Below, in pieces: positions 30,960 to 41,508 of a DNA stretch of 64,000 bases. Position 1 is the first letter of the stretch. Each line of letters begins with the position of its first letter. The stretch is from Stenotrophomonas sp. MMGLT7 (lineage in GTDB: Bacteria > Pseudomonadota > Gammaproteobacteria > Xanthomonadales > Xanthomonadaceae), in NCBI RefSeq assembly GCF_021168555.1, contig NZ_JAJOZS010000004.1, positions 1-64,000 of the forward strand, written 5' to 3'. The translations under genes and the position numbers were made by a program. The notes below the pieces were generated by a model. It was given only the letters and a program-made list of their open reading frames with translations. It had not been told where the DNA came from and searched no databases.

Positions 30960-31742
30960 TTGAGCAAGATCGACCGCGACAGCTACCGCCAGCAGCTGCA
31001 GGCCATGCAGCTGGAACTTGCCGGCATGGCGCGCTGGCTGCAGCGCAGGAACCAGCGCGTGCTGGTGCTGTTCGAAGGCCGCGACACCGCCGGCAAGGGC
31101 GGCGCCATCCAGGCCATCGCCGAGCATCTCAACCCGCGCCAGTGCCGCAACGTGGCGCTGCCCAAACCCAACGACCGCGAGAGCACGCAGTGGTATTTCC
31201 AGCGCTACGTCGCCCACCTTCCCGCCGCCGGCGAGATCGTGCTGATGGACCGCAGCTGGTACAACCGCGCCGGCGTGGAGAAGGTGATGGGCTACTGCAG
31301 CGACGCCGAGTACCGCGCCTTCCTGCAGCAGGCGCCGTTGTTCGAGCAACTGCTGGTGAACGACGGCATCGTGCTGTTCAAGTACTGGTTGTGCGTGGAC
31401 CAGGACAAGCAGGAAAAGCGCTTCGCCGAGCGCCGCGAAAACCCGCTCAAGGGCTGGAAGCTGTCGCCGGTGGACCTGCAGTCGCGCGAGAAGTACGAGG
31501 CCTACACCCAGGCCCGCGAGGCGATGCTGGAAGCCACCCATACGGCGCAGGCGCCGTGGACCCTGGTGGACTTCAACGACCAGAAGCTGGGACGGCTGAC
31601 GCTGATCCGCGACCTGCTCGACCGCCTGCCCGACACCGACGACCCGCGCGCCGACCTGCTCGACCTGCCGCCACTCGAGGGCCGACTCCACAAGGAGAAA
31701 TACGGCGTGCTCAAGCCGATCGCGCCCTACCGGGCGGATTGA
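30960..31742 (+). CDS. ppk2: Polyphosphate kinase 2 family protein
   Basis: PPK2 enzymes transfer phosphate between polyphosphate and nucleotides. The 260-residue single-domain protein has Walker A EGRDTAGKGGA (residues 39-49), Walker B VLMDRSWYNRAG and lid residues KYWLCVDQDKQEKRF. The start is a TTG preceded by AAGGA at good spacing; the first in-frame ATG is 14 codons further in. The one-domain form with this lid resembles class I (ADP-phosphorylating) PPK2, but the class is inference. It is followed by a CCGGGCAGGCGAAGCGCA inverted repeat that may act as its 3' end. Confidence 0.93.
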   Translation: MSKIDRDSYRQQLQAMQLELAGMARWLQRRNQRVLVLFEGRDTAGKGGAIQAIAEHLNPRQCRNVALPKPNDRESTQWYFQRYVAHLPAAGEIVLMDRSWYNRAGVEKVMGYCSDAEYRAFLQQAPLFEQLLVNDGIVLFKYWLCVDQDKQEKRFAERRENPLKGWKLSPVDLQSREKYEAYTQAREAMLEATHTAQAPWTLVDFNDQKLGRLTLIRDLLDRLPDTDDPRADLLDLPPLEGRLHKEKYGVLKPIAPYRAD

Positions 31743-31755
31743 ACGAAACCGTAGT

Positions 31756-31814
31756 CCGGGCAGGCGAAGCGCACCTGCGGATCGCGGTGTCCCGGATGCG
31801 CTTCGCCTGCCCGG
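31756..31814. repeat. CCGGGCAGGCGAAGCGCA inverted repeat
   Basis: Perfect 18-bp arms at 31756-31773 and 31797-31814 around a 23-base loop, 13 bases after the ppk2 stop. A relative lies at 61993-62056. It is between convergent genes and could serve as a bidirectional 3'-end structure. Confidence 0.85.
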
Positions 31815-31871
31815 GCCACGCCGCTCCCAGCTGCCCCCGACGATCCCGGGCGCATGGACCCCGCCCGCCAC

Positions 31872-32138
31872 TCAGCCGACGACGAACCCCGGCTCCGCCG
31901 CGCCGTCCCAGCCATGGCGCTCGACGCCGGCCACGCGCGCGGCCGGCGGCCCTTCGTGCAGCCAGGCCTCGAGCCGGTCGATCGCCTCCCCCGCGCCGGC
32001 CACGACCACCTCGACGCGGCCGTCGTCCAGGTTCAGTGCATGCCCGTGCAGTCCCAGCGCCTGCGCGCGCTCGCGGGTGTGGACGCGATAGAACACGCCC
32101 TGCACCTTGCCGCTGACCAGGAAGCGGGCGGCGGCCAT
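31872..32138 (-). CDS. acyP: Acylphosphatase
   Basis: Acylphosphatase hydrolyses acyl phosphates such as carbamoyl and 1,3-bisphosphoglycerate. The 88-residue protein has the phosphate-binding loop GKVQGVFYR with catalytic Arg, followed by the helix TRERAQALGLHG and the conserved Asn in ALNLDDGRVEV. Length and fold order match the family. It starts 1 base after the TlpA-like gene, so it is the third gene of a yihY-tlpA-acyP unit. Confidence 0.95.
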   Translation of the reverse strand: MAAARFLVSGKVQGVFYRVHTRERAQALGLHGHALNLDDGRVEVVVAGAGEAIDRLEAWLHEGPPAARVAGVERHGWDGAAEPGFVVG

Positions 32139-32139
32139 C

Positions 32140-32717
32140 TCAGGCGACCTTGCCGCCGGCGGCCACGATCGCCTGCTCGATCTCGCTGGCGCTGACCGGG
32201 CCCAGGAACTGCTTGGCGACCTTGCCGTCGGGCGCGATCAGGTAGCTCATCGGCAGCCCGCGCGGGGTGGCGAAGTCCTTCGGCGGGGCGAAGGTGTCGA
32301 GGATGGCGATCGGATAGGCCACCGGGCGCTGCTGCAGGAACGCCTGCATGTCGGCCGGCTCGATGTCCTCGTAGGCCAGCCCGACCACCTCGACGTTCTC
32401 GCGCATGGCGTGCAGCGCCGACAGCTCGGGCATCTCCTTGAGGCACGGGGCGCACCAGGTCGCCCAGAAGTTGACCACCACCCACTTGCCGCGGTGCGCG
32501 GCCAGGTCGTAGCGGCCGCCGTCGACGGTGGGCAGGTCCAGCTGCGGGACCTCGGCGGTCTGCTGCACCACCGCCGGCTGCTGCGGCGGTTCGCCGGCAT
32601 CGCGCTCCGCGGCCGGCGCGGCAGGCGGCGCCGGCGCCGCGGGCTCGGACGGGGGGCGGTTGCAACCGCTCGACACGATGGCCAGCAGCACGCCGGCGAG
32701 CAACGGCAGGGACGGTT

Positions 32718-32721
<4 letters not shown>
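32140..32721 (-). CDS. TlpA-like thioredoxin-fold lipoprotein
   Basis: This is probably an envelope thiol-disulfide protein. The 193-residue product has an N-terminal hydrophobic signal ending SSGC, a slightly unusual lipobox, then a Pro/Ala-rich linker (about residues 28-60). A TlpA/ResA-type thioredoxin domain with active site WATWCAPCLKE follows near residue 95. It overlaps yihY by ATGA and is 1 base from acyP. Whether it acts in cytochrome c maturation or as a general reductant cannot be told from context. Confidence 0.92.
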
Positions 32722-34669
<1,948 letters not shown>

Positions 34670-34670
<1 letters not shown>

Positions 34671-35017
34671 TGCCCGGGCGGGCCGCACATGCCGTGCTGG
34701 CCGTCGCGCTGGCGGCGCTGTGCGCGCTCTACGTGGCCTGGTTCCACGACGACCGCCACCGCGTCGCCGCGCTGCTGGTGTTCGCGCTGCCGCCGCTGCT
34801 GATGCTGGCGGCGGTGCTGGCCCGGCGCCCGAGCGCGCGGTTCTGGTCGGGCGTGCTGGCGCTGCTGTGGTTCAGCCACGGGGTGATGAGCGCCTGGAGC
34901 CAGCCGCAATCGGCGCGCAATGCCTGGGCCGCGATCGTGCTGGCGCTGCTGGTGGTCGCCGCGGCCAGTGCGCCGGGGCTGCAGGCGCGCTTCGGCCGCC
35001 GCCGGGAGCGGCGCTGA
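34670..35017 (+). CDS. DUF2069 membrane protein
   Basis: The 115-residue product has three or four hydrophobic segments (about residues 7-25, 32-51, 62-76 and 84-103) and the conserved RFWSGVLALLWFSHGVMSAW stretch that marks DUF2069. It begins within the wrbA stop codon. The wrbA-DUF2069 pairing is common in Xanthomonadaceae and Pseudomonas. Its function is unknown; a membrane partner for WrbA is a guess from context. Confidence 0.88.
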
Positions 35018-35046
35018 TCCCGGGTCAGGAACGTTGAAGAAGCGCC

Positions 35047-35133
35047 CCGTAGGAGCGACTTCAGTCGCGATGGGGCTCTACTAGGAAGGCCTCATCGCGA
35101 CTGAAGTCGCTCCTACGGGTCGCTCCTACGGGG
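35047..35133. repeat. REP-like inverted pair (GTAGGAGCGACTTCAGTCGCGA), copy 2
   Basis: Left unit 35047-35078 (CCGTAGGAGCGACTTCAGTC) and right unit 35091-35119 (TCGCGACTGAAGTCGCTCCT) are inverted around a 12-base centre. A further partial right unit, CGCTCCTACGGGG, follows at 35121-35133. Confidence 0.9.
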
Positions 35134-35236
35134 CCGCAGCCTCGCCTCGCAGCCACTGCCGCCAGGATGCACCACTTATCATGTGCGCCTCGCGCGCGGC
35201 AGCCCGCCCGCGCGCCCTGCAACCAGGACCGAGGCA

Positions 35237-35725
35237 ATGGAAGAACTCCTGATCGTCACCACCGGCGGCACGATCGACAAGATCTACTTCGACGACAAGT
35301 CCGACTACCAGATCGGCGATCCGCAGATCGGCACGATCCTGCGCGAGCTCGGGGTGACGCTGCGCTTCAACGTGATCCCGATCCTGCGCAAGGATTCGCT
35401 GCACATCACCGATGCCGACCGCGAACTGATCCGCGCCACCATCGCCGCGCAGCCGACCGCGCACGTGCTGGTCACCCACGGCACCGACAGCATGGTGAAG
35501 ACCGCGGCGGTGCTCGGCTCGATCCCCGGCAAGACCATCGTGCTGACCGGCGCGCTGAGCCCGGCGCGGTTCCGCGGCTCGGATGCCGAGTTCAACATCG
35601 GCTGCGCGATCGGCGCGGCGCAATCGCTGCCGCCGGGCGTGTACATCGCCATGAACGGCCGCATCTGGGACCCGGCCAGGGTGCGCAAGAACGTGGCCGC
35701 CAACCGCTTCGAACCGGTGGAGTGA
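35237..35725 (+). CDS. Short asparaginase-family protein (N-terminal domain only)
   Basis: The 162-residue product matches only the N-terminal domain of L-asparaginase. It keeps the first catalytic threonine loop IVTTGGTIDK at residues 6-15, VTHGTDSMVKTA with the second Thr-Asp pair, and TGALSPARFRGSDAEFN. The C-terminal domain that completes the active site in full enzymes (about 330 residues) is absent; a clear stop and the ybaK start follow within 5 bases. Such short proteins are widespread, so this is a real gene rather than a fragment. Activity is uncertain. Confidence 0.85.
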   Translation: MEELLIVTTGGTIDKIYFDDKSDYQIGDPQIGTILRELGVTLRFNVIPILRKDSLHITDADRELIRATIAAQPTAHVLVTHGTDSMVKTAAVLGSIPGKTIVLTGALSPARFRGSDAEFNIGCAIGAAQSLPPGVYIAMNGRIWDPARVRKNVAANRFEPVE

Positions 35726-35729
35726 GGCC

Positions 35730-36203
35730 ATGTCCAAGGCAACCCCCGCCACCCGCGCGCTGGCACAGGCCGGGATCGATTTCGAGCTGGTGGACTACGA
35801 CTACGCCGGAGACGCCGACCACAAGGGCCTGCAGGCGGCGCAGGCGCTGGGCGAGCCGCCCGGGCAGGTGCTCAAGACGCTGCTGGCCTACGTCGACGGC
35901 AAGCCGGTCTGCGTGGTGGTGCCGTCCGACCACGAGATCGCGATGAAGAAGCTGGCCGCCGCCTTCCACGGCAAGTCGGCACAGATGATGCCGCCGGCCG
36001 AGGCCGAGCGCTCCAGCGGCTACCACGTCGGCGGCATCAGTCCGCTGGGCCAGCGCAAGCGCCTGCCCACGGTGGTCGAGGCCGCCGCCGCGGCGCATCC
36101 CTACGTACTGGTCAACGCCGGCCAGCGCGGGCTGCTGGCGAAGCTGGCACCGCAGGCGCTGCTCGACGCCACCGCGGCGACGCTGGCGCCGATCGTGGCC
36201 TGA
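35730..36203 (+). CDS. ybaK: Cys-tRNA(Pro)/Cys-tRNA(Cys) deacylase, YbaK family
   Basis: YbaK removes cysteine mischarged onto tRNA-Pro by prolyl-tRNA synthetase. The 157-residue protein begins MSKATPATRALAQAGIDFE and contains LKTLLAY, VVPSDHEIAMKKLA and the YHVGGISPLGQRKRLP stretch typical of this deacylase. It starts 4 bases after the asparaginase-like gene and ends the plus-strand run; a GCCGCCGG/CCGGCGGC hairpin (36224-36242) follows. Confidence 0.95.
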   Translation: MSKATPATRALAQAGIDFELVDYDYAGDADHKGLQAAQALGEPPGQVLKTLLAYVDGKPVCVVVPSDHEIAMKKLAAAFHGKSAQMMPPAEAERSSGYHVGGISPLGQRKRLPTVVEAAAAAHPYVLVNAGQRGLLAKLAPQALLDATAATLAPIVA

Positions 36204-36223
36204 GCGGCTACGCCGGCATGATG

Positions 36224-36242
36224 GCCGCCGGGCTCCGGCGGC
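36224..36242. terminator. Hairpin after ybaK
   Basis: A perfect 8-bp stem, GCCGCCGG with CCGGCGGC, 20 bases after the ybaK stop and between convergent genes. No T-run follows on the plus strand. The rest of the 201-base spacer holds nothing I recognise. Confidence 0.4.
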
Positions 36243-36404
36243 GGCCGGGATCGGCGGACCCCGGCAAGCACCGGGCGCCAGCGATTCAAACCTCCTTCCC
36301 TGCGCAGCGAGAAGGCATGGGCGGATGCCGCCCTCCTCGGGCGACGTCCTCCAGGTATGGGAAGGCAGGCCGTGCCGCGCGCCGTCAGGTGCGACGCCAG
36401 CCCC

Positions 36405-37895
36405 TCAGCCCGAGGTCTCCTCCAGCAGCGCCTGCAGCGTGGCCCGGGTGCCGTCGCGCTCCAGCGCGCGGCGGTAGCGGTCGAACGCCGCCGCGAAGGC
36501 CGCGTCCCCGGCGACGCCGCTGGCGCGCAGCGGGGCGATGCGCAGCGCCTCGGACGCCGCGGCATGGGCCAGCTGCTGGCGGCTGCTGGCGCGCAGGTGC
36601 GGCTCGGACACCTTGAATGCCTCGCCGTTGTCGTCGCTGCCCTGCAGCACGCGGCTCCAGGCCGCCAGGAGGAACGCCGGGATGCGGCGGTCGGCGCCGC
36701 CGGCCAGCATCTGCTTGAAGGTGGCGACGAGGTATACCGGCACCTTTGACGCACTGTCGGAGGCGATGCGCGTCAGCTGGTCGTGCGTCGCCTCGTTGCG
36801 GAAGCGCTCGAGCACGGTGTCCTTGTAGTCCTGCAGGTCCACGCCGCGCGGCGCCTGCAGCAGCGGCAGCACGTCCCGGCCCAGGAAGCGCTCCAGCAGC
36901 ACCGGCACGTGCTCGTCGCGCATCGCCTCGGCCACCTCGCGCAGGCCCAGCAGCAGCGACGGATAGGCCAGGGTCAGGTGGCCGGCGTTGAGCACGCGCA
37001 CCTTCACCTGCTCCCACAGCTTGACCTCGTCGCTGATCTGCACGCCCACCTGCTCCAGCGCCGGACGGCCGTCGCTGAAGCGATCCTCGATCACCCACTG
37101 GGTGAACTCCTCGGCCACCAGCGGGACGCGGTCGTGCAGGCCGCTGGCCGCGTTCAGGCGCCTGGCGTCGGCGGCGGTCACCGCAGGCGTGATGCGGTCC
37201 ACCAGCGAGTTGGGGAAAGCCACGTTGGCCTCGACCCAGTCGCCGAGCCCGGCATCGCGGGCGCGGGCGAACCCGACGAAGGCGGCGCGCGCCACCTCGC
37301 CGTTGTGGCGCAGGTTGTCGCACGAGACCACGGTGAACGGCTTGAGGCCGGCCGCGCGACGCCGCGCCAGCGCCTCGGCGACGAAGCCGAACACGGTGCG
37401 CGGCGCGCCCTCGCCGGCCAGGTCGTGGGCCACGTCGGGATGATCGGTGCGGAAGGCGCGCGTATGCGGGTCGACGTGGTAGCCGCCCTCGGTGATGGTC
37501 AGCGTCACGATGCGCAGTTCCGGGCTGGCCAGCAGCGCCAGCACCTGCTCGGGCTGCTCGGGGGCGAGCAGGTAGTCGAGCTGGGCGCCGATCACGCGCA
37601 CGCGGCTTTCCCCATGCGGCGGCGCGATGGTGAGCGAGTACAGGCAGTCCTGGGCGCGGAACTGAGCGGCCTTGTGCCGCCCGCGCTCGCCGGCGGACAG
37701 GCCGATGCCGACGATGCCCCAGTCCTGCTGGCCGGGCAGGGCCAGGCAGCGGTCGATGTAGTAGGCCTGGTGGGCGCGATGGAAGTTGCCCACGCCGAAA
37801 TGCGCGATGCCGCGCTTGAGCCGGCCGCGGTCGTAGGTCGGCGCCGCCAGTTGCGGCGGCAGCTGCGACAGCGTGCTGGCGTTGAGTTCGGTCAC
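36405..37895 (-). CDS. Mannitol dehydrogenase family oxidoreductase
   Basis: Members oxidise polyols or hexuronate products with NAD(P); mannitol 2-dehydrogenase (mannitol to fructose) and fructuronate reductase are the main types. The 496-residue product begins with GTG preceded by GAGGAG. It has GVGNFHRAHQAYYID near residue 35 for nucleotide binding and the active-site signature KVRVLNAGHLTL, with Lys, Asn and His as in mannitol 2-dehydrogenase. Length fits the monomeric mannitol 2-dehydrogenases (about 490). No sugar transporter or uronate gene is nearby, so the substrate remains open. Confidence 0.88.
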   Translation of the reverse strand: MTELNASTLSQLPPQLAAPTYDRGRLKRGIAHFGVGNFHRAHQAYYIDRCLALPGQQDWGIVGIGLSAGERGRHKAAQFRAQDCLYSLTIAPPHGESRVRVIGAQLDYLLAPEQPEQVLALLASPELRIVTLTITEGGYHVDPHTRAFRTDHPDVAHDLAGEGAPRTVFGFVAEALARRRAAGLKPFTVVSCDNLRHNGEVARAAFVGFARARDAGLGDWVEANVAFPNSLVDRITPAVTAADARRLNAASGLHDRVPLVAEEFTQWVIEDRFSDGRPALEQVGVQISDEVKLWEQVKVRVLNAGHLTLAYPSLLLGLREVAEAMRDEHVPVLLERFLGRDVLPLLQAPRGVDLQDYKDTVLERFRNEATHDQLTRIASDSASKVPVYLVATFKQMLAGGADRRIPAFLLAAWSRVLQGSDDNGEAFKVSEPHLRASSRQQLAHAAASEALRIAPLRASGVAGDAAFAAAFDRYRRALERDGTRATLQALLEETSG

Positions 37896-38209
37896 GGTGT
37901 CTCCTCGATGAAAGCGAACCGCCAAGGATAAACCGGACCGCGGAATGCGCCGTCACGTCCCCATGCGCGAGCACCGCATGCCCCACGCCCGGCAATGGCC
38001 GAATGAAGGCGATGACGCAGCATCCGCGCGTCGGCCTTCGGCCGCCTGCGGCCGTGCATCGCATGCCGTGTGGGGAAAAAGCCGAGCGGCGCGATGCCGC
38101 TCGACGTGGTGGCTGACGGAACACGCCATGCCATGTGCATGGCGCGATGGAGCACGGCGCGTGCCCCGCCGCGCCCGCTGCCTGCGGACGCGGCGGAGGC
38201 GCCGAATCG
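37896..38209. other. 314-base gene-free region between the mannitol dehydrogenase-family gene and the S8 protease
   Basis: It holds the protease terminator at 38076-38103 and, near 37900, the ribosome binding site of the mannitol dehydrogenase-family gene. A GCCTTCGGCCGCCTGCGGCC segment near 38034-38053 can form small hairpins. I see no promoter with a good match and no small ORF worth calling. Confidence 0.6.
38076..38103 (-). terminator. Rho-independent terminator of the S8 protease
   Basis: On the minus strand an 8-bp stem CGAGCGGC / GCCGCTCG around a 5-base loop is followed by GCTTTTT. It lies about 107 bases beyond the protease stop. This is one of the clearest intrinsic terminators in the window. 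Confidence 0.85.
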
Positions 38210-39958
38210 TCAGTAGGTCGCCACCAGGCTGACGCCGGAGAAGGTGCTGTAGGCCTTGACCCGCACGTACCAGGTCCCGGCCGCGGGCGCGTTGATGGTG
38301 CAGGTCTCGGCGTTGCCGCTCACGTACGGCCGGCAGGCGTAACTGCTGTCGGTCGGCGCGCTGCCCTGGCGCACGTACAGATCGGCATCGCCGCTGCCGC
38401 CGCTTATGCGCACCGTCAGCGAGCTCCTTCCCGCGGGCACGGCGATGGTGTAGTTCAGCGACGCACCGGTACTGGCCGCCAGGCCGGTCTTGGGCACGCC
38501 CGAGGTGAGCGTGGTACCGGTGTCGCCGCCACCGCCGCCGCCGCCACCGCCGATCGCGGCGGCCACCGCCGCCCCGGCATTGACGATGCCCGCGCCGCAG
38601 CCACCGCTGCAGCTGCCCGGCAGCGCACTGGCGGTGTTCTTCAGCAGGGTCTCGAGCGCGGCCGGCGTCAGCGGCGTGGCCGCCGCCGACTGCACCAGCG
38701 CGGCCACGCCGGCCACGTGCGGCGCCGCCATCGAGGTGCCGTTGTAGGAGGCGTAGCTGGCGCTGGCCGGCACCGTGGTACCGGTGTTGAGCGTGGACAG
38801 GATGCCCTGGCCCGGCGCGGAGACGTCGATGCCGGTGCCGTAGTTGGAGAAGCTGGCCTTGGCCCCCGCCGAGGTGGTCGCGGCCACCGCGATCACGTTT
38901 GCGCAATTGGCCGGCACCGCACTGGAGACGTTGGTGGCGCTGTTGCCGGCCGCCACCACCACGGTGGTCCCGCGCGACACCGCGCCGTTGATCGCGTTCT
39001 GGTAGGTGGCCGAGCAGCTGCCGCTGCCGCCCAGGGACATGTTGATCACCTCGGCCGGGTTGGGATTGGCCGGCACGCCGCTGACCGTGCCGCCGGAGGC
39101 CCAGACGATGGCGTCGGCGATGTCGGAGGTGTAGCCGCCGCACTTGCCGAGCACGCGCACCGGGACGATCTTGGCGTTGTAGGCGGTGCCGGCCACGCCG
39201 GTGGAATTGTTGGTGACCGCGGCGACCGTGCCGGCGACGTGGGTCCCGTGCCAGCTGGAGTCGGAGGCCGGGTAGCCGGCGCCGCACTCGTTGGCGGCAT
39301 ACCAGTCGCCCTCGTCGGCCGGGTTGCTGTCGCGGCCGTTGCCGTCGCGGGCCATCGCCGCATCGCTGATGAAGTCGTAGCCCGGCAGGACATTGGCGTT
39401 CAGGTCCGGGTGCGAGGTGATGCCGGTGTCGATGATCGCGACCACCACGCCGTTGCCGGTGGCCTGGTCCCACGCCGGGCGTACGTTGATGCCGGCGCTG
39501 GTGGTGCCGAAGCCCCACTGCTCGGACAGGCGCGGATCGTTCGGGGTCAGCGTCGCCCGCATCAGCTGGTCCACTTCCACGCTCGCCACCGCCGGATCGG
39601 CCGCCAGCTGGCGCATCAGGACCTCGGCTTCGGCACGGTCCAGCGGACGGTCGGCCTGCACCAGCTCGGGCCCCAGCGCCAGCCGGCGCAGCTTGTTCAG
39701 GCCCAGCGCCTTGCCGTTCCTGGCCGGCAACGCCCGCGCGGCGGACTTGAGCGAGGAGTCCAGCGCGGCGGAACTGGTGACCTGGGTACTGCCGTCGCGG
39801 TAGGTCACGATGAAGCGCTGGTGGGTGGGCGCGGAATCCAGCCCGTCCAGGAACACCTCGCCGGCGAAGGCCGGGACCGTCAGGAGCAGGGACGTCAGTG
39901 CGGAAGCGCCAATTACCATCCATGCATGCGGACGCATGCTGAGTCGATCGTCGGACAT
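38210..39958 (-). CDS. Secreted subtilisin-like S8 serine protease with C-terminal PPC domain
   Basis: The 582-residue preproprotein is an extracellular protease of the type made by Xanthomonas and Lysobacter. In order it has a signal peptide (to about residue 32, PAFAG), an I9-like propeptide (about 46-132, RFIVTYRDG), a subtilase domain with catalytic D177 (AIIDTGI), H237 (SSWHGTHVAG) and S409 (YNGTSMAAPH) and oxyanion N339, a poly-Gly linker (470-478), and a C-terminal PPC domain (GDADLYVRQGS). The start has an AAGGA site. Export by Sec and type II secretion is inferred from relatives. It has its own intrinsic terminator. Confidence 0.95.
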   Translation of the reverse strand: MSDDRLSMRPHAWMVIGASALTSLLLTVPAFAGEVFLDGLDSAPTHQRFIVTYRDGSTQVTSSAALDSSLKSAARALPARNGKALGLNKLRRLALGPELVQADRPLDRAEAEVLMRQLAADPAVASVEVDQLMRATLTPNDPRLSEQWGFGTTSAGINVRPAWDQATGNGVVVAIIDTGITSHPDLNANVLPGYDFISDAAMARDGNGRDSNPADEGDWYAANECGAGYPASDSSWHGTHVAGTVAAVTNNSTGVAGTAYNAKIVPVRVLGKCGGYTSDIADAIVWASGGTVSGVPANPNPAEVINMSLGGSGSCSATYQNAINGAVSRGTTVVVAAGNSATNVSSAVPANCANVIAVAATTSAGAKASFSNYGTGIDVSAPGQGILSTLNTGTTVPASASYASYNGTSMAAPHVAGVAALVQSAAATPLTPAALETLLKNTASALPGSCSGGCGAGIVNAGAAVAAAIGGGGGGGGGDTGTTLTSGVPKTGLAASTGASLNYTIAVPAGRSSLTVRISGGSGDADLYVRQGSAPTDSSYACRPYVSGNAETCTINAPAAGTWYVRVKAYSTFSGVSLVATY

Positions 39959-40339
39959 CGGATTTCCTTTTCTCTCGTTGATGGAATAGCCGTTGGGCGG
40001 CAATGACTCCGGCACGAGCTGCATCCATGCAAGGGAAGCACGCCGCGTCCGGAGCGTGTGGACGGGCCCCTGTTACCCGTCCGTTCGCCGAAGCCAGCCA
40101 GACCAATGGCACCTGACAACGGGCCGCAGGAGATTTCGGTCGCCTGCTGCCCGATCTGTGACGACAGCCGGCATTCATCGACGGCGGTCGTCCTTGTCAC
40201 ATAACGCAGCACGACCGAAGCCCCCTACCCCCACCTGATGCCGGCGCTCGCCCCACGGCATCGCCACGGCCAGGAACGCAAAAGGCCCCGCGCTCGCGCG
40301 CGGGGCCTTGCCGGATCGACCAATGCTGGCCAGGCCTCC
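39959..40339. other. 381-base gene-free region between ilvE and the S8 protease
   Basis: It contains the ilvE terminator (40277-40309) at its right end and the protease promoter region at its left. A half-site ATGTGACA near 40196-40203 on the minus strand recalls Crp/Clp sites, but the matching half is absent. I see no confident -10/-35 pair. Confidence 0.5.
40277..40309 (-). terminator. Rho-independent terminator of ilvE
   Basis: A perfect 12-bp stem, AAGGCCCCGCGC (40282-40293) with GCGCGGGGCCTT (40298-40309) around a 4-base loop. On the minus strand it runs into TTTTGCG, 31 bases after the ilvE stop. Confidence 0.9.
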
Positions 40340-41443
40340 TCAGCCCAGGCGCACCAGCCAGCCGTGGCGGTCGGGCAGGCGCCCGTACTGGATGTCGGTC
40401 AGTTCCTTGCGCAGGGCCATCGTCACCTCGCCGGCCGGCGCGGTGGCGTCGCCGACCGAGAAACCCTCGCCCTTGAGCTCGGCGATCGGGGTGATCACCG
40501 CGGCAGTGCCGCAGGCGAAGACCTCGGCGATCTCGCCCGAGGCCACGCCCTGCTTCCACTCGTCGATGGACACCTTGCGCTCGACCACGCTCATGCCGCG
40601 GTCGCGCGCCAGCTGCAGGATGCTGGAACGGGTGATGCCCTCCAGGATGCTGCCCGACAGCTCCGGCGTGACCAGGGTGCCGTCCTTGTGGACCAGGAAT
40701 ACGTTCATGCCGCCCAGTTCCTCCAGGTACCTGCCCTCGACCGGGTCCAGGAACAGCACCTGCGAGCAGCCCTGCGCGTAGGCGTCCTGCTGCGGCAGCA
40801 GCGAGGCGGCATAGTTGCCGCCGCACTTGGCCGCGCCGGTGCCGCCCTTGGCCGCGCGCGCGTAGTCGGTGGACAGCCAGATCGACACCGGCGCCACGCC
40901 CTTGGCGAAGTACGGGCCGGCGGGGCTGCCGATGACGTAGTAGCCGGCCTTCTGCGCCGCGCGCACGCCGAGGAAGGCCTCGGTGGCGATCATGAACGGA
41001 CGGAAGTACAGGCTGGTCTCCGGCGCCGCCGGCACCCAGTCCGCGTCCACCGCGATCAGCTGGCGCAGCGACTCGGTGAACTCGGCCACCGGCAGCTGCG
41101 GCAGCGCCAGGCGCGCGGCCGAGCGCTGCAGGCGCGCGCCGTTGGCGTCGGGGCGGAAGGTCCAGATCGAGCCGTCGGCATGGCGGTAGGCCTTGATGCC
41201 CTCGAAGATCTCCTGGCCGTAGTGCAGCACCGAGGCTGCCGGATCGAGCGCCAGCGGCCCGTAGGGCTGTACCCGGGCGTCGTGCCAGCCGGCCTCGCGG
41301 TCCCAGTCGATGGCCACCATGTGGTCGGTGAAATGCAGGCCGAAGCCCGGCGCGGAAAGCACCAGCTCGCGCTCGGCGGCGGTCTTGGCGTGATCGGACC
41401 GGATCACCCGGTAATTCAGTGGAGCGGCAGCGACAGCGTTCAT
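40340..41443 (-). CDS. ilvE: Branched-chain amino acid aminotransferase
   Basis: This PLP enzyme transfers amino groups between glutamate and the keto acids of leucine, isoleucine and valine. The 367-residue product is of the longer, eukaryote-like BCAT form (GQEIFEGIKAYR, RPFMIATEAFLGV). The PLP lysine is K206 in GAAKCGGNYAAS, and the C-terminal EVFACGTAAVITPI stretch is present. Initiation at MNAVAAAPLNYRV fits the family. It is monocistronic, with a strong terminator, 65 bases downstream of the sufT gene. Confidence 0.97.
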   Translation of the reverse strand: MNAVAAAPLNYRVIRSDHAKTAAERELVLSAPGFGLHFTDHMVAIDWDREAGWHDARVQPYGPLALDPAASVLHYGQEIFEGIKAYRHADGSIWTFRPDANGARLQRSAARLALPQLPVAEFTESLRQLIAVDADWVPAAPETSLYFRPFMIATEAFLGVRAAQKAGYYVIGSPAGPYFAKGVAPVSIWLSTDYARAAKGGTGAAKCGGNYAASLLPQQDAYAQGCSQVLFLDPVEGRYLEELGGMNVFLVHKDGTLVTPELSGSILEGITRSSILQLARDRGMSVVERKVSIDEWKQGVASGEIAEVFACGTAAVITPIAELKGEGFSVGDATAPAGEVTMALRKELTDIQYGRLPDRHGWLVRLG

Positions 41444-41508
41444 CGAACTCCTTCCAGAAGAGGTGCAGCGGATCTAGGGATCGTCGGCGGGCCGGTACGC
41501 CGGCCGGT

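Noticed and set aside
35237-35725. Truncated pseudogene of a full-length asparaginase
   Set aside because: The frame is intact, both threonine motifs are kept, no C-terminal remnant follows, and ybaK starts 4 bases later. One-domain homologues are common.
37953-40178. 741-codon minus-strand frame overlapping the S8 protease
   Set aside because: It runs in a different frame across the protease and its spacers. The protease frame carries the full catalytic triad, signal peptide and PPC domain, so this is a shadow.
40190-40205. Crp/Clp operator upstream of the S8 protease
   Set aside because: Only one half-site (TGTGA) is present; the symmetric half at the required spacing is missing.
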